A stretch of 64,000 bases of DNA from Bacteroidales bacterium. Its GTDB lineage: Bacteria > Bacteroidota > Bacteroidia > Bacteroidales > UBA932. A program made the position numbers and the translations under genes. The notes below the pieces were generated by a model, which searched no databases, was not told where the DNA came from, and saw only the letters and a list, made by a program, of their open reading frames with translations. The stretch is taken from positions 1 through 64,000 of the forward strand of contig JAFSPG010000018.1 in assembly GCA_017443025.1 (NCBI GenBank), in the 5' to 3' direction. How positions within the stretch are numbered: position 1 is the first letter of the stretch; each line of letters begins with the position of its first letter. Positions 53,099 to 63,236 of the stretch are shown piece after piece.

Positions 53099-54976
53099 TT
53101 ACTTGGAAGTCATGGCATTACGCACCTGGAGGTTGACTTCGCGGAGCTGAGCTTCGTCGACTTTAATAACCTTGCGGTCGTAGGTCATGATGCCATTCAC
53201 TTCTCCTTCCACATCAGTCGTCTGGGTATATACGGCGGCTGAAATGCCGTCGGCGACGGAAGGTAAAAGATATTCCAGAGCATAGCGACGATATTTCTCA
53301 AGAACCTGCTCGCCATTTTCGCAGAGGCCCTTGTAACCCCAGTTGCCGTCCTCTTTCCAGGTATGGTTTTCAACTGCGCAACCAATGCCGCCATATTCAC
53401 CCACGACATCAATCTGCTCGCCGTTGCTTCGGAGCAACATCTTGGGTTTGGGATAATTGTGGCTGTCGAGGATATCACCGCAGTGGCGATGGTTGCCGCC
53501 TGATGCGGAGTTGATGAGACGTGAGCCGTCCAGAGCCTTGGTAAAGGCCACCACGGCTTCCGTATCAAACTGACCCCAGCCTTCATTGAAGGGCACCCAA
53601 ACAACTATACAGGGGAACTTCTTAAGCTGATTCATTATCTCCTCCCATTCCTTATAGAAGTTGGCCTTTGCCGACTCGGAAAGAGGATAGTCCCAGCCGG
53701 TACCATAGGCCTTGCGACCCCACTGTTTGTTAGGATCATCAGGCTCTGCCGTGATATTCTCGGCTACAGAAGGCATATCCTGCCAGACCATCATTCCCAA
53801 CCTGTCGCAGTGATAGTACCAGCGGGAAGGTTCTATCTTGATATGCTTGCGGATGAAGTTGTAACCCCATTCCTTCGTCTTGACGATATCGAAGGCCAGA
53901 GCTTCATCAGTCGGGGCTGTGTAAAGGCCGTCAGGCCACCATCCCTGGTCGAGGGGACCATACTGGAAACATGGCTCGCCGTTCAAGGCCATACGCTTGT
54001 GGCCGTTTGAATCAATCATCTCGAAACAACTCCTCAGGGCCGTATATGCATTGACCTTGTCGACCACCTTGCCGTCTTTGACGGCCTCTATCGTAATAGG
54101 ATACAGATAAGGGGAGTCAGGTGACCAGAAATGCGCACCGGGGACCTCCAGGGTAATCGGCTTGCCGGGCTCGACGGATGATGATGCTATCTTGCTGCCT
54201 GCCTTACCTTTTTCGGCGTCCCAGCCCTCAGCGCCTTCAAAAATGGTAACCTTGACCTCGTCGGCGTCACCTTCCACCTCGGGAATAACCACGACGGAAC
54301 TTTGAGCGATATCGGAGATGCAGTTATAATCTTTAATGTAGGCCTTTCCTACCGGTTCAATCCATACGCTCTGCCAGATTCCCGTCACAGAAGTATACCA
54401 GATGCTGCGAGGATTGGAAACCTGCTTTCCGCGCGGCTGCTCGTCATTATCGGTTCCGTCCCAGACCTTCACTACCAGTTCCTGGCGGCCTTTGCGAAGC
54501 TGACCGGTGATATCAAAGGAAAATGCCGTATAACCTCCGGTATGAACGCCGAGCAAGCTGCCATTGAGCCAGACTTCGGCCTTCCAGTCGACAGCATCGA
54601 AATGAAGGAGGACTTTCTCCTTCCATGATGACGGAACCTTGAACTCACGCCTGTACCACAGGACGCTGTCGGCGCCCACCATGCGCCCGACTCCGGAAAG
54701 TGACGACTCGACGCAGAACGGGACCAGAATCTGACCTTCATAGGCCTGCGGAGCGGCTGCATCAACTGCTTTGATGCTGTAATCCCACAGTCCGTTAAGG
54801 CTTTCCCAGGCTTTGCGAATCATCTGAGGGCGAGGATACTCGGGAAGAGCATTTTTTGGGCTGACTTTTTCGGCCCAAGGGGTTGAGATGCGGTCTCCTA
54901 CAGGAGTCCAATTATCATTGTTCCCGCTGCAGGAAATCACGGCTGCAAGAAGGAGCGGCAAAAAGTATCTCTTCAT
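53099..54976 (-). CDS. GH2-family glycosidase, lipoprotein
   Basis: 625 aa with lipoprotein signal [18 protein letters not shown]. The GH2 sugar-binding jelly roll ([34 protein letters not shown]) and Ig-like domain precede the TIM barrel. The acid/base motif is [13 protein letters not shown] with Glu465; the nucleophile is likely in [30 protein letters not shown] is also typical. It lacks the extra C-terminal domains of E. coli LacZ, so beta-galactosidase, beta-glucuronidase or beta-mannosidase activity cannot be separated by eye. It sits between uxuA (5-nt gap) and the FAD protein, so uronic acid or galactose release is plausible. Confidence 0.85.
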   Translation of the reverse strand: MKRYFLPLLLAAVISCSGNNDNWTPVGDRISTPWAEKVSPKNALPEYPRPQMIRKAWESLNGLWDYSIKAVDAAAPQAYEGQILVPFCVESSLSGVGRMVGADSVLWYRREFKVPSSWKEKVLLHFDAVDWKAEVWLNGSLLGVHTGGYTAFSFDITGQLRKGRQELVVKVWDGTDNDEQPRGKQVSNPRSIWYTSVTGIWQSVWIEPVGKAYIKDYNCISDIAQSSVVVIPEVEGDADEVKVTIFEGAEGWDAEKGKAGSKIASSSVEPGKPITLEVPGAHFWSPDSPYLYPITIEAVKDGKVVDKVNAYTALRSCFEMIDSNGHKRMALNGEPCFQYGPLDQGWWPDGLYTAPTDEALAFDIVKTKEWGYNFIRKHIKIEPSRWYYHCDRLGMMVWQDMPSVAENITAEPDDPNKQWGRKAYGTGWDYPLSESAKANFYKEWEEIMNQLKKFPCIVVWVPFNEGWGQFDTEAVVAFTKALDGSRLINSASGGNHRHCGDILDSHNYPKPKMLLRSNGEQIDVVGEYGGIGCAVENHTWKEDGNWGYKGLCENGEQVLEKYRRYALEYLLPSVADGISAAVYTQTTDVEGEVNGIMTYDRKVIKVDEAQLREVNLQVRNAMTSK

Positions 54977-54981
54977 ATTGC

Positions 54982-56157
54982 TTACTGTTTATTGGTTTTA
55001 TTGATAAGGGCGTATTCTATGCCTCGGAGTTCGGCCAGAGAGCGCAGGCGGCCGTAGCAGGAATAGCCGGGATTGGATTTTCGGTTAAGGTCATCGCACA
55101 TCTGATGGCCGTGGTCGGGACGCAGGAAGATACGGAATCCTCTCTTCTGCTCCACTTCGAACATGGCTTTCATCATTTCGTAGACGGGGACATCGCCTTC
55201 CAGGAGATTAGCCTCGAAGAAGTTGCCCTCGGCGTCGCGTTTGGTTGAGCGCAGATGGACAAAGTCGATGCGGTCGCCGAACTCCCGCATCATTGCAGGG
55301 CAGTCGTTGTCGGCGCGCACGCCGAGGGAGCCCGTGCAGAGATTAAGGCCGTTGGCCGGGCTGGGAACGGCGGCGATGAGTTTGCGGAAATCTTCGGCAG
55401 TACTCATTATGCGCGGCAGGCCCAGAATTGGATATGGCGGATCGTCGGGGTGAATGACCATTCGAGAGCCGACCTCCTCGCATACGGGGCAGATTTGCTG
55501 GAGGAAGAAGATGAGATTGGACCTTAATTCCTCGGGGCCTATGCCCTTGTAGCGGTCGAGAGCGGACTGGAACTGCTCCAGGGTAAAACTCTCCTCGCTT
55601 CCGGGAAGGCCTGCAATCATATTGCGGGTAATCAATGCTACCTCATCGGGCGACATCGCCTCAAAGCGGGCTTTAGCCTTGGCTATTTCTTCAGCCGTGT
55701 ATTCCTTTTCTGCGCCGGGACGCTTCAGGATGAAAAGGTCGAAGGCCAGGAAGGCGGCACGCTCGAAACGGAGGGCGCGGCTGCCATCGGGCATTTCATA
55801 GGCCAGATTGGTACGCGTCCAGTCCAGCACAGGCATGAAGTTGTAGGTGATGCAGTGGATGTCGCAGACTGCGAGGTTACGGATTGTCTGTTTGTAGTTC
55901 TCGATATACTCAAGGTACCTGCCTTCGCGGGTCTTGATATGCTCGTGAACGGGAACGCTTTCAACTACGCTCCATACCAGACCTTTTGCGGCGCACTGGG
56001 CCTTGCGCTTCTCGATTTCTTCCACCGTCCATACTTCCCCGTTGGGAATATGGTGAAGGGCGCTCACTATGTCGGTGACTCCGGCCTGGCGGATATTGTC
56101 CAGCGTGACCGGGTCGTTGGGACCGTACCAGCGCCAGGATTGTCTCATTGTATACAT
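54982..56157 (-). CDS. uxuA: Mannonate dehydratase
   Basis: Converts D-mannonate to 2-keto-3-deoxygluconate in glucuronate/galacturonate breakdown. The start [20 protein letters not shown] and [20 protein letters not shown] are diagnostic of Uxu[19 protein letters not shown] and [15 protein letters not shown] carry the metal-binding Cys/His set, and [11 protein letters not shown] follows. 391 aa, normal. It lies 3 nt from the SDR gene upstream and 5 nt from the GH2 gene downstream, so it is inside the uronate operon. Confidence 0.95.
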   Translation of the reverse strand: MYTMRQSWRWYGPNDPVTLDNIRQAGVTDIVSALHHIPNGEVWTVEEIEKRKAQCAAKGLVWSVVESVPVHEHIKTREGRYLEYIENYKQTIRNLAVCDIHCITYNFMPVLDWTRTNLAYEMPDGSRALRFERAAFLAFDLFILKRPGAEKEYTAEEIAKAKARFEAMSPDEVALITRNMIAGLPGSEESFTLEQFQSALDRYKGIGPEELRSNLIFFLQQICPVCEEVGSRMVIHPDDPPYPILGLPRIMSTAEDFRKLIAAVPSPANGLNLCTGSLGVRADNDCPAMMREFGDRIDFVHLRSTKRDAEGNFFEANLLEGDVPVYEMMKAMFEVEQKRGFRIFLRPDHGHQMCDDLNRKSNPGYSCYGRLRSLAELRGIEYALINKTNKQ

Positions 56158-56160
56158 AAG

Positions 56161-56979
56161 TTAAATTGTAAAGCAGTTAAAGCCTCCGTCGACGACGGCG
56201 ATGGTGCCGGTGACACCTTTGGAGGCGTCGGAAGCAAGGTAGTGGAGGGCACCGACGAGTTCGTCAGGCTCAAGGAAGCGGCCATAAGGAGTATGGCCCA
56301 GAATCTTGTGAGAACGGTCGGTGAGCGAGCCATCAGGGTTGGTAAGCAGAGTGCGGTTCTGGTTGGTGAGGAGGAAGCCCGGAGCAATGGCATTCACACG
56401 GATTCCTTCGCCGAACTTCATGGCCAGTTCTCCGGAGAGCCACTGTGTCCAGCTGGCCATTCCGGCCTTGGCAATGCCGTATCCAGCTACGCGGGTAAGC
56501 GGGCGGAAGGAGGACATCGAGCAGAAGTTGATGATGGAACCCTTCTTCTGCTCCACCATCGGCTTTACGAACACCTTGGTAGGAATTACCGTGCCGAAAA
56601 TATTCAGTTCGCACACCTTCTTCATCGCATCGATGTCGAGGTCGGCGATGGTCTGGTCGGGTTGAACGTTGGCCGGACCCATATTGCCTCCGGCGGCGTT
56701 CAGAAGGATGTCGATAGTACCGTAGGCTTTGAGAATATCGGCGAGATTCTGCTCCAGAGCAGCTTCTTCCAATACGTTGGTTGGCAAAAACATCGCTTCG
56801 CCACCGGCAGCCTTGATTGCGGACACAATCTGCTCACCCTTTTCGCGGGCACGTTCCAAATCCAGCAAGACAACCTTGCAGCCTTCGGATGCGAAATACT
56901 TGACGATGGTCTCCCCAAGAACCCCGCAGGCTCCGGTCATGACCACTACTTTACCCTTGATGTCAAATAACTGGTTCAT
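56161..56979 (-). CDS. SDR-family oxidoreductase, probable D-mannonate oxidoreductase
   Basis: A 272-aa short-chain dehydrogenase; ATG 56979 starts NQLFDIKGKVVVMTGACGVL, the normal SDR N-terminus, and the longer frame upstream has no start context. GACGVLGE binds the cofactor, NAAGGNMGP is the structural NAG-type motif, and YGIAKAG is the catalytic Y-x-x-x-K, with NFCSMSSF giving the Ser. PGFLLTNQNRTLL and VDGGFNCFTI close the chain. Next to uxuA it most likely reduces fructuronate to mannonate, replacing the MDR-type UxuB; the activity is inferred from context. It begins 1 nt after the GH2-GH28 stop. Confidence 0.88.
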   Translation of the reverse strand: MNQLFDIKGKVVVMTGACGVLGETIVKYFASEGCKVVLLDLERAREKGEQIVSAIKAAGGEAMFLPTNVLEEAALEQNLADILKAYGTIDILLNAAGGNMGPANVQPDQTIADLDIDAMKKVCELNIFGTVIPTKVFVKPMVEQKKGSIINFCSMSSFRPLTRVAGYGIAKAGMASWTQWLSGELAMKFGEGIRVNAIAPGFLLTNQNRTLLTNPDGSLTDRSHKILGHTPYGRFLEPDELVGALHYLASDASKGVTGTIAVVDGGFNCFTI

Positions 56980-56980
56980 A

Positions 56981-59900
56981 TCAATATAAAAGATTTTTTT
57001 CGATTTCGATGTTTTTACGCCTGAGCTCAACATCCTCCCGGCTCAGCTTTCTCTTTTTAATCATTCCGCCTTTAACTTTCACTTTGGCGTCGATGCATTC
57101 AAAGCAGGCAGGCACATTCACGTTCCGGAGGATGATACCCCGGAACGGAGCCGCCCGCTTTGCCCAGATGTGGGAATCCTCAGGGGCGGTACCGCTGATG
57201 TTCTCGAAGGTGATGTCCTTGATGACGGCATCTTTCGAGCGCATATGATGAATGCGCATAAGTTCCTTGGCCTCAACCTTTATGTCTTTGAAGAGGATAT
57301 CGCCTATATCCGTTCCCCTGGAGCCCTTGGAATACGATGACACGACATTGAAAGCTGTCTTGGTGTCGGTGATGGTAATATCCGAAAGAACAGCGTCGTA
57401 AATGCGTCCTTCACCCACGCCTACCCTGATGGCATTGCAACTTGATGAAAGGTGACAGTTCCTGACGGTAACTCCGGCGCAGTCCTGAGGATGCTCCAGA
57501 AGATGGGCAGAAGATGCGCGGAGGGTGATGCAGTCGTCAGCGGTATCGATACGGCAATTGCTGATTGTAACATTGTGGCAGCGGTCGATATCAAGTCCGT
57601 CGCCGTTGTACGTATGATAATCTTTCCTGTGAGTATGGACATAACAGCCGTCTATGGATACTCTCTCGCAGTTCAGCATGAAGCAGCTCCAATAAGGAGA
57701 ATTGGCCAGTTCGATATCCTTTATCTTTATGTCCTGGCTGTCGACGAACCACACCATCTGTCCGGGGCGGAAAGGGACATATTTTTTCTTTTTATAATAG
57801 TAGCCGTCCTTGTCCAGAATGAAGGCGTCTGAGTTGCCGTCAATCTTTCCGGGGCCGCTCAGAGTGACATTATTTACCCCTACCCCCAGAAGCAGGTGAC
57901 CGCCGCTCATATAATCGCCGTGGCCGATTTCGCCTTCGTTCTGAGGGCAGCAGTCTGCCGCGCAGTAGTCTTTGATGTCAGGGCTGCCTTTGATGACAGC
58001 ACCTTCCTCGAGGCGAAGTTCCATGTTGCTCTTAAGCCAGATGGAACCGCAGAGGTATGTACCCCGGGGTACGGATACGACTCCGCCGCCGAGACTGGCA
58101 ATATAATCGATGGCCGCCTGAACGGCATCGGTGTCAAGCGTAACTCCGTCGCCCCTGGCGCCGAATTCCTTAACCGAGGCCAGGTTCCTTACGATTCTTA
58201 TGGCGTTCAGAGCTGGCTGGCCCTCTGAAGGGATGAAATCCACAGAAAGGCCTTGACCTCCCTCGATATCAACTGTAAATTCTTTGATTATCGCGGCATT
58301 CAATCCCTTTTCACGGGAAATGCTGTAATTCTCAAGGACGGTATTACCGTTTATGCCGACGGAGAATTCGCGCGCAGCCTCTTCGGTCTCGGCAAAATAC
58401 AGATAAACGCGATATTTTCCGTCGGGGACATCGGCCTTGAATGCCTCCAGCCCCACCCTGCGGGTTTGGAATACGGGGTCCAAATCAGTATCGGTAATAT
58501 TTGCCTTTGCAATCGGACAGGGTTGTCCGCCCACAAAGCCCCAGGAACCGCTGCGATATTCCTGCTCTGGAATCCATATCTGCGAGTTCGCACGATCTTC
58601 GAAATATCGCTTCGAGCCGAGCATTACGTTTATTTCCCTGAAGAGCGACATATCCTCGGGGACAAGGCGGACATCTATCGCCTGACTGTCGTTCGCTCCG
58701 TCGGAGCCTCGGGCCTCAAGAGTATTTTCGCCGTTTATAAAGGCCACATCGAATGATGCTCGGCCGTCACTTACCGGCTTCAAGCCCATAGACTGCCCGT
58801 TCAGGAAAAGTTCCGCCTGAGGTGCGGTGGCATATACCTCTACCGGCTGGACGAATTTTCCTCCGTCGGCCTGGCCGCCGCGAATTTTCCAATCGCCACC
58901 CGCAATGCGGATAAAGGGAGCCTTGCCGAACAGGGCTTTGTACATCCAGTAGCTGTCCTTGGGTACCCTCTCGCTGGTGACAATGCCCTTCAGATTAAAG
59001 TGCGGTACGGCGAAGCCTCTGGCTTCCGAGTGGAAGTCATTGAGGTTCCATACGGTGGCGCAGGAAACGTATTCCTTCTCCATAAGGACAGGTATATAGC
59101 TTTTATGGAAAAGGAGGCCGAATTCGCAGGTATAATCCATAGCCTCAGGCTGGAAAGAGTGAAGCCTGACATCGGCATCAGCGCCAAATTCCGTAACGAA
59201 CACGGGCTTGTCGGGGTACGTAGCGTGAATCTTGTCAAGGCCGGGGCCAATTTTTGAAAACTTGCCATAATACCAGCCGTAATAGAGATTGAATCCGATA
59301 ATATCGGGAATGTGGCAAACCCCGCATTCATCGTACTTCTTCAAGTCGGCGTCACTGGGAATCATCGTGGGGCGGGAAGGGTCCGCTTGCCTTATGGCAC
59401 CGTCGATGGATGAGGCGCAGGCCCTCACTTTGGCGAAGTATTCATCCTTGGGCAGGCCCTTGCTCTTCCACGGAGATTTGTCGTTGAGAATCTCGTTCAT
59501 ATAGGCCCATACGAGAATTGACGGATGGTTGAAGTACTGATATACCATCTCCCTTGCCATATTCTCGCAGTTGGCCGTAAAGTCGTCGGCATAACCGATG
59601 CGGTCGACTACCGGTATTTCCATGCAGCTGAGGATGCCCAGACTGTCGCAGGCTTCGGAGACAAGGCGGTCCTGGGGATAATGTGAAATCCTGAGAAAGT
59701 TGCCGCCCATATCCTTGAGAAGCTGCACGTCGCTAAGGTGCATTTCGCGGGGGAGGGCATTTCCAAGGCCACGGCAATCCTGGTGGCGGTTGGTGCCGAA
59801 AAGCTTGATGTGCCTGCCATTGAGGAAGAAACCTTTGTCGGGATCAAAACGGTAAGAACGGATTCCGAAGCTGTTTCGCTGCGAGTCGATTTCACGGCCT

Positions 59901-60688
59901 TTGCCGTCCAGAAGACGGGTGACCAGGGTATAAAGATGAGGGGCGTCGATATCCCAAAGAAGGGGCTTGGCTACAGTGGCGCCGGCCTTGACCACGACGT
60001 CACCGGCGGCGGGCCTTGACAACACCTTTCGAATTTTTGCAACCATTGCTCCCGAGGGCGAAAGGATGGTCTGCTCCAGAATCATCTTCTTTTCAGGGGA
60101 GGAAATGCTCAGATGAGTTTCTATCTCCACTGAGGCCTCAGCTCCGGAAACTTTTGGAGTGGTGATATAAACTCCGTCGCTGGCGTAATGCTCTACGCTG
60201 ATATGGTTTTCGGGGACTACAAGGAGTGAAACCTGACGATAAATACCTCCGAAGAAGGTAAAATCCGCCGAGACAGGAGGAATACCCTCGTTGTGGGAAT
60301 TATCGACCTTGATTCTGAAATTGTTGTCGCCTCTGACTATGAGCTTGCTTATATCGAAAATGAAGGCCGTATAGCCGCCTTTGTGATTGCCCGCGTGAGA
60401 GCCGTTCACATAAAGGTCCACTTCCTGGTTGGCTCCTTCGAAACGAATGAATACCTTCTTTCCGGTAAAATCGTCAGGGAGACTGATTGTTTTTTCGTAC
60501 CAGCCTGCGCCCCTCCAGTAGCCGGGTTCGTCATCCATGCAGTCAAGGGCATTCCAGGTGTGGGGAAGAGATACGGTCTGGCAATGCGAATCGCAGTCTC
60601 TTCTGAACGACCACTCATCATTAATCGCCCTCTCGTAGCGCGGAATCAGGGCAGAAACAATCGCGGATATAATGGCTGTTAGTAACAT
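56981..60688 (-). CDS. GH2 - malectin-like - GH28 fusion enzyme
   Basis: A 1235-aa multidomain glycosidase with a weak N-terminal signal (LLTAIISAIVSALIP). Residues ~20-680 are GH2: VSLPHTWNALDCMDDEPGYW, FEGANQEVDLYVNGSHAGNH, acid/base Glu399 in WAYMNEIL and nucleophile Glu500 in FVTEFGADAD. Residues ~690-830 are a malectin-like carbohydrate-binding domain (SGSWGFVGGQP; YRVYLYFAETEEAARE). From ~833 it is a GH28 polygalacturonase helix: SVKEFGARGDGVTLDTDAVQ, NGDGLDID (~1030) and TADDCITL (~1053). The usual GHG motif is replaced by SSCNAIRVGVGEG, so the GH28 site may differ. Two hydrolases in one chain suit a pectin side chain. It overlaps the thioesterase stop by 10 nt. Confidence 0.9.
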   Translation of the reverse strand: MLLTAIISAIVSALIPRYERAINDEWSFRRDCDSHCQTVSLPHTWNALDCMDDEPGYWRGAGWYEKTISLPDDFTGKKVFIRFEGANQEVDLYVNGSHAGNHKGGYTAFIFDISKLIVRGDNNFRIKVDNSHNEGIPPVSADFTFFGGIYRQVSLLVVPENHISVEHYASDGVYITTPKVSGAEASVEIETHLSISSPEKKMILEQTILSPSGAMVAKIRKVLSRPAAGDVVVKAGATVAKPLLWDIDAPHLYTLVTRLLDGKGREIDSQRNSFGIRSYRFDPDKGFFLNGRHIKLFGTNRHQDCRGLGNALPREMHLSDVQLLKDMGGNFLRISHYPQDRLVSEACDSLGILSCMEIPVVDRIGYADDFTANCENMAREMVYQYFNHPSILVWAYMNEILNDKSPWKSKGLPKDEYFAKVRACASSIDGAIRQADPSRPTMIPSDADLKKYDECGVCHIPDIIGFNLYYGWYYGKFSKIGPGLDKIHATYPDKPVFVTEFGADADVRLHSFQPEAMDYTCEFGLLFHKSYIPVLMEKEYVSCATVWNLNDFHSEARGFAVPHFNLKGIVTSERVPKDSYWMYKALFGKAPFIRIAGGDWKIRGGQADGGKFVQPVEVYATAPQAELFLNGQSMGLKPVSDGRASFDVAFINGENTLEARGSDGANDSQAIDVRLVPEDMSLFREINVMLGSKRYFEDRANSQIWIPEQEYRSGSWGFVGGQPCPIAKANITDTDLDPVFQTRRVGLEAFKADVPDGKYRVYLYFAETEEAAREFSVGINGNTVLENYSISREKGLNAAIIKEFTVDIEGGQGLSVDFIPSEGQPALNAIRIVRNLASVKEFGARGDGVTLDTDAVQAAIDYIASLGGGVVSVPRGTYLCGSIWLKSNMELRLEEGAVIKGSPDIKDYCAADCCPQNEGEIGHGDYMSGGHLLLGVGVNNVTLSGPGKIDGNSDAFILDKDGYYYKKKKYVPFRPGQMVWFVDSQDIKIKDIELANSPYWSCFMLNCERVSIDGCYVHTHRKDYHTYNGDGLDIDRCHNVTISNCRIDTADDCITLRASSAHLLEHPQDCAGVTVRNCHLSSSCNAIRVGVGEGRIYDAVLSDITITDTKTAFNVVSSYSKGSRGTDIGDILFKDIKVEAKELMRIHHMRSKDAVIKDITFENISGTAPEDSHIWAKRAAPFRGIILRNVNVPACFECIDAKVKVKGGMIKKRKLSREDVELRRKNIEIEKNLLY

Positions 60689-61419
60689 TTATCTGTTTTT
60701 ATCTGTACCGCGAAGCAGAGTTTGTCGCCGAGGAGGCCGTCGACGTAGATGGAGCCGTCGGCGCTTCCGGTACGCAACTGAATTTGCTCACCATCGAAGG
60801 TTTCTTTATGGAAATTGACCACGAGTTCATTGATGGTGGTATCGGCCGGCAGGCAGTCGAGGGCCCAGCCGACATAGCGGGCGTTATTGACGTGATGGTT
60901 TATGTCAATTTCAGAACTGCTGACTACGTGCTCCCCTGCCAATTCCATGTCTTTAGGGAGAAGCAGTTTCGGTGCCGGCTCGGCAATTGCATCTTCGGCC
61001 AGGCCTGTCTGCAGAAACTGCTGAAGCGAATCGGGGCGAACCATTTTTCGGCTAAGTTCGTCCATTACAACCCAGGAACTGGTAGCCGCAACGGCAATCT
61101 CTCCGTCGGCCCCACGGAGCAGGAAGTCACGCAGATACAAAAGGCCGTTTGTCCCTTTATGCCAGGTATATAAACTCACATTGTCGCGCCAGCGAACTGG
61201 ACGCATAAAGCGTATGTGCATCCTGGCCAGAACCCAGGCCGTGTGGTGGACATGAAGGTTGCCATAGCCGAACCCAAGGGCCTCGGCCGCCCAGTAGGCA
61301 ATCTCCTGGGCTATATCCATAAAGGCAGTAGGCTTGAGCAGCCCCTTACTGTCGGTCTGATAGCAGGGAATGCAAAGCTCCTGGATGAAAGTACTGCCGT
61401 CTTGTTTTACAGGTATCAT
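60679..61419 (-). CDS. Acyl-ACP thioesterase
   Basis: A 246-aa double hot-dog protein of the plant FatA/FatB-like bacterial family (PF01643). The first hot dog reads LCIPCYQTDSKGLLKPTAFM, DIAQEIAYWAAEALGFGYGN and TAWVLARMHIRFMRPVRWRD. The second has SSEIDINHHVNNARYVGWAL, whose Asn-His pair matches the family active site. It releases free fatty acids from acyl-ACP in the cytoplasm. Why it sits in a sugar operon, 1 nt from the CBM9-like gene and overlapping the GH2-GH28 gene by 10 nt, is not obvious. Confidence 0.88.
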   Translation of the reverse strand: MIPVKQDGSTFIQELCIPCYQTDSKGLLKPTAFMDIAQEIAYWAAEALGFGYGNLHVHHTAWVLARMHIRFMRPVRWRDNVSLYTWHKGTNGLLYLRDFLLRGADGEIAVAATSSWVVMDELSRKMVRPDSLQQFLQTGLAEDAIAEPAPKLLLPKDMELAGEHVVSSSEIDINHHVNNARYVGWALDCLPADTTINELVVNFHKETFDGEQIQLRTGSADGSIYVDGLLGDKLCFAVQIKTDKCY

Positions 61420-61420
61420 A

Positions 61421-62071
61421 TCAAAATTTCAGTTCTCCGAAAAACTCGGGGCGATGGAAATCGGGGATGGGAGTGGAAATTGGAGCCCATGAGGCAAAAT
61501 GAGGATGGGCGGTAAGGTCGCCGCATTTGTAAAAGTTACCGCGAAGTTTTGCCGGGAGATTATCAGCATCAACTCCGATGATATCGAAAGGAATTATCAG
61601 CATTACTCTCCAGTTCCAGAGGCCGCCTTCGAACTCCACGGGGGAGTCGATGGATGAAAGGCCGGAAACGGATGTTATCCTGACGATTCTGGCGAAATCC
61701 TCGGCGGGAAGTGGCTCGCGGCCTTCGCGGGCAGGGCCGTGCGAAGCTACGAGGAAACCGGCAGGATTCACCTCGAAGTTGAAGTACTCGCTGCCGTCAG
61801 GCGCCTGGACGAAGAACTCACAGCAGCTGTCTTCCCAGATATGCCCACGATCTTCCAGATTCACTGCCCGCAAATCCAGCCCGCTCACGCGGAAATCTAC
61901 GACAATGGAATCCTCGGTACGCGCAATGCGGCCGGCGCAGAAAGGCGAATATGGGTATTTTTCCGGCCAATTGACGTTATCAACCCGGAAGGAGTTTCCC
62001 TCCAGTTCGATGGAAGTATCCAGATCCCTGTCTTCCAGATTGCCGAGCAAAGGAATTCGGAGAGTCTTCAT
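61421..62071 (-). CDS. CBM9-like carbohydrate-binding family protein, probably cytoplasmic
   Basis: 216 aa without signal peptide. The sequence VNWPEKYPYSPFCAGRIART, GHIWEDSCCEFFVQAPDG and YFNFEVNPAGFLVASHG matches the CBM9-like fold ('WEDSCVEFF...YYNFE.N..G' pattern) of Bacteroidetes proteins. No catalytic residues are evident. It lies 3 nt after the NahK-like kinase and 1 nt before the thioesterase gene. Its intracellular location is unusual for a carbohydrate-binding domain; role unknown. Confidence 0.8.
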   Translation of the reverse strand: MKTLRIPLLGNLEDRDLDTSIELEGNSFRVDNVNWPEKYPYSPFCAGRIARTEDSIVVDFRVSGLDLRAVNLEDRGHIWEDSCCEFFVQAPDGSEYFNFEVNPAGFLVASHGPAREGREPLPAEDFARIVRITSVSGLSSIDSPVEFEGGLWNWRVMLIIPFDIIGVDADNLPAKLRGNFYKCGDLTAHPHFASWAPISTPIPDFHRPEFFGELKF

Positions 62072-62074
62072 ATC

Positions 62075-63148
62075 CTAGACGAGCGATTTGATGAAAGCCT
62101 GCATTGCCGGAACTTTTGCCATTGCGGCGTGGAAGAGAGCCACCTGATTACGGGTGCGCACCAGATTATGCTCCGGATACTTAATCTTGTAATAGGTATC
62201 GCCGTTTATATAATCGGCGAAGAAACGCACTGCCTGCATATACGGGAAAAGACAGACGGCATATGGAAGATTTTCAATCTCTACCGGAGTAAGGAAGGCC
62301 TTGGCGGAAGACAGATAGCCCTTTGTGAAAGCTTCGAATATATCCATCCTGAAATCCACCTTCTCGATAGCCGGATCGTCTTCAGCCACCGTAGAGGCCG
62401 CTGTACGCAAGAAATCCCCGAAATCAGAAAACACGAACGAAGGCATTATGGTATCAAGGTCGATGACGCACAGAACATTCCCGGCGTCGTCGAAAAGCAT
62501 ATTGTTGACCTTGGTGTCGCAATGACAAATTCTCTTTGGAAGCTTTCCCTCCCGGTGCATCTTCTCGGCCTTGCACATCTCGGCCTCGAAAGGAAGAAGG
62601 TCGTCCAGAATTGCCTTCACCTCAGGATTGGCCATCCTGCCGGCCGCATCGGCCGCAACGGCCTCGCGGAGCTGCCTTGCGCGGAGCTCCATGTTATGGA
62701 AATCGGGAATAGTCTCGCCAAGGGTATCGGGGATATCGGCGAGCATCGCCTCAAAATTGCCGAAGGCCTTGCCGGCTATGCAGGAATACTCGGGATTGAC
62801 AGTTTCGAAGGTATGGGAGCCTTTGATGAAGACTGACATCCTCCAATACTCGCGGCCGTCGGTCCAGTAAGTCTTGCCCGTTTCCTTGCAGGGGAGGAAG
62901 GTCAGGACCTTGCGGTCGATGTCAGGGTCTCCGGCAAGCTTGCGGCGGATATGGGCCGTGGCGCAGTCGATGTTATGCTGAAGAAGCTCGACGTCCTTGA
63001 AAATTGCGTTGTTAATCTTCTGCAATACATAGTCATTGGGGCCGTCGGTCTTGACAAGGAGGGTGTCATTGATAAGGCCGTTGCCCAAGGGCTTGATTTC
63101 CAATATGTTGCCCTGAAGGTCAAATCTTTCGGCGATTGTATTTACCAT
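62075..63148 (-). CDS. NahK-like N-acetylhexosamine/aminoglycoside-type kinase
   Basis: 357 aa from ATG 63148, supported by a -7 box 18 nt upstream; the longer frame to 63391 overlaps the deformylase gene. It is an aminoglycoside-phosphotransferase-fold kinase: LGNGLINDTLLVKTDG forms the glycine loop, ICHCDTKVNNMLF is the catalytic Brenner loop (H-x-D-x4-N) and VLCVIDLDTIMPSF holds the metal-binding Asp. The last two match N-acetylhexosamine 1-kinase (NahK/LnpB) closely. It would phosphorylate a free sugar, probably GlcNAc/GalNAc or a related hexose, at C1. It is the first gene of the eight-gene minus-strand operon. Confidence 0.85.
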   Translation of the reverse strand: MVNTIAERFDLQGNILEIKPLGNGLINDTLLVKTDGPNDYVLQKINNAIFKDVELLQHNIDCATAHIRRKLAGDPDIDRKVLTFLPCKETGKTYWTDGREYWRMSVFIKGSHTFETVNPEYSCIAGKAFGNFEAMLADIPDTLGETIPDFHNMELRARQLREAVAADAAGRMANPEVKAILDDLLPFEAEMCKAEKMHREGKLPKRICHCDTKVNNMLFDDAGNVLCVIDLDTIMPSFVFSDFGDFLRTAASTVAEDDPAIEKVDFRMDIFEAFTKGYLSSAKAFLTPVEIENLPYAVCLFPYMQAVRFFADYINGDTYYKIKYPEHNLVRTRNQVALFHAAMAKVPAMQAFIKSLV

Positions 63149-63165
63149 AGATGAAGAGGTTTTTA

Positions 63166-63173
63166 CAAAAGTA
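63166..63173 (-). promoter_or_regulatory. -7 box of the carbohydrate operon
   Basis: TACTTTTG on the minus strand, 18 nt before ATG 63148. All seven downstream genes follow with gaps under 15 nt, so this is the only evident promoter for 63148-51601. Confidence 0.55.
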
Positions 63174-63180
63174 GAGTATT

Positions 63181-63213
63181 TTTGTCTCATCTCAAATATT
63201 TTCTGTACATTTG
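63181..63213 (+). promoter_or_regulatory. Promoter of the deformylase gene
   Basis: TTTG (63181-63184), a 21-nt spacer and TACATTTG (63206-63213), a full consensus match 23 nt before ATG 63237. Confidence 0.7.
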
Positions 63214-63236
63214 CTTTCACTATAGACTTGAAGTTT

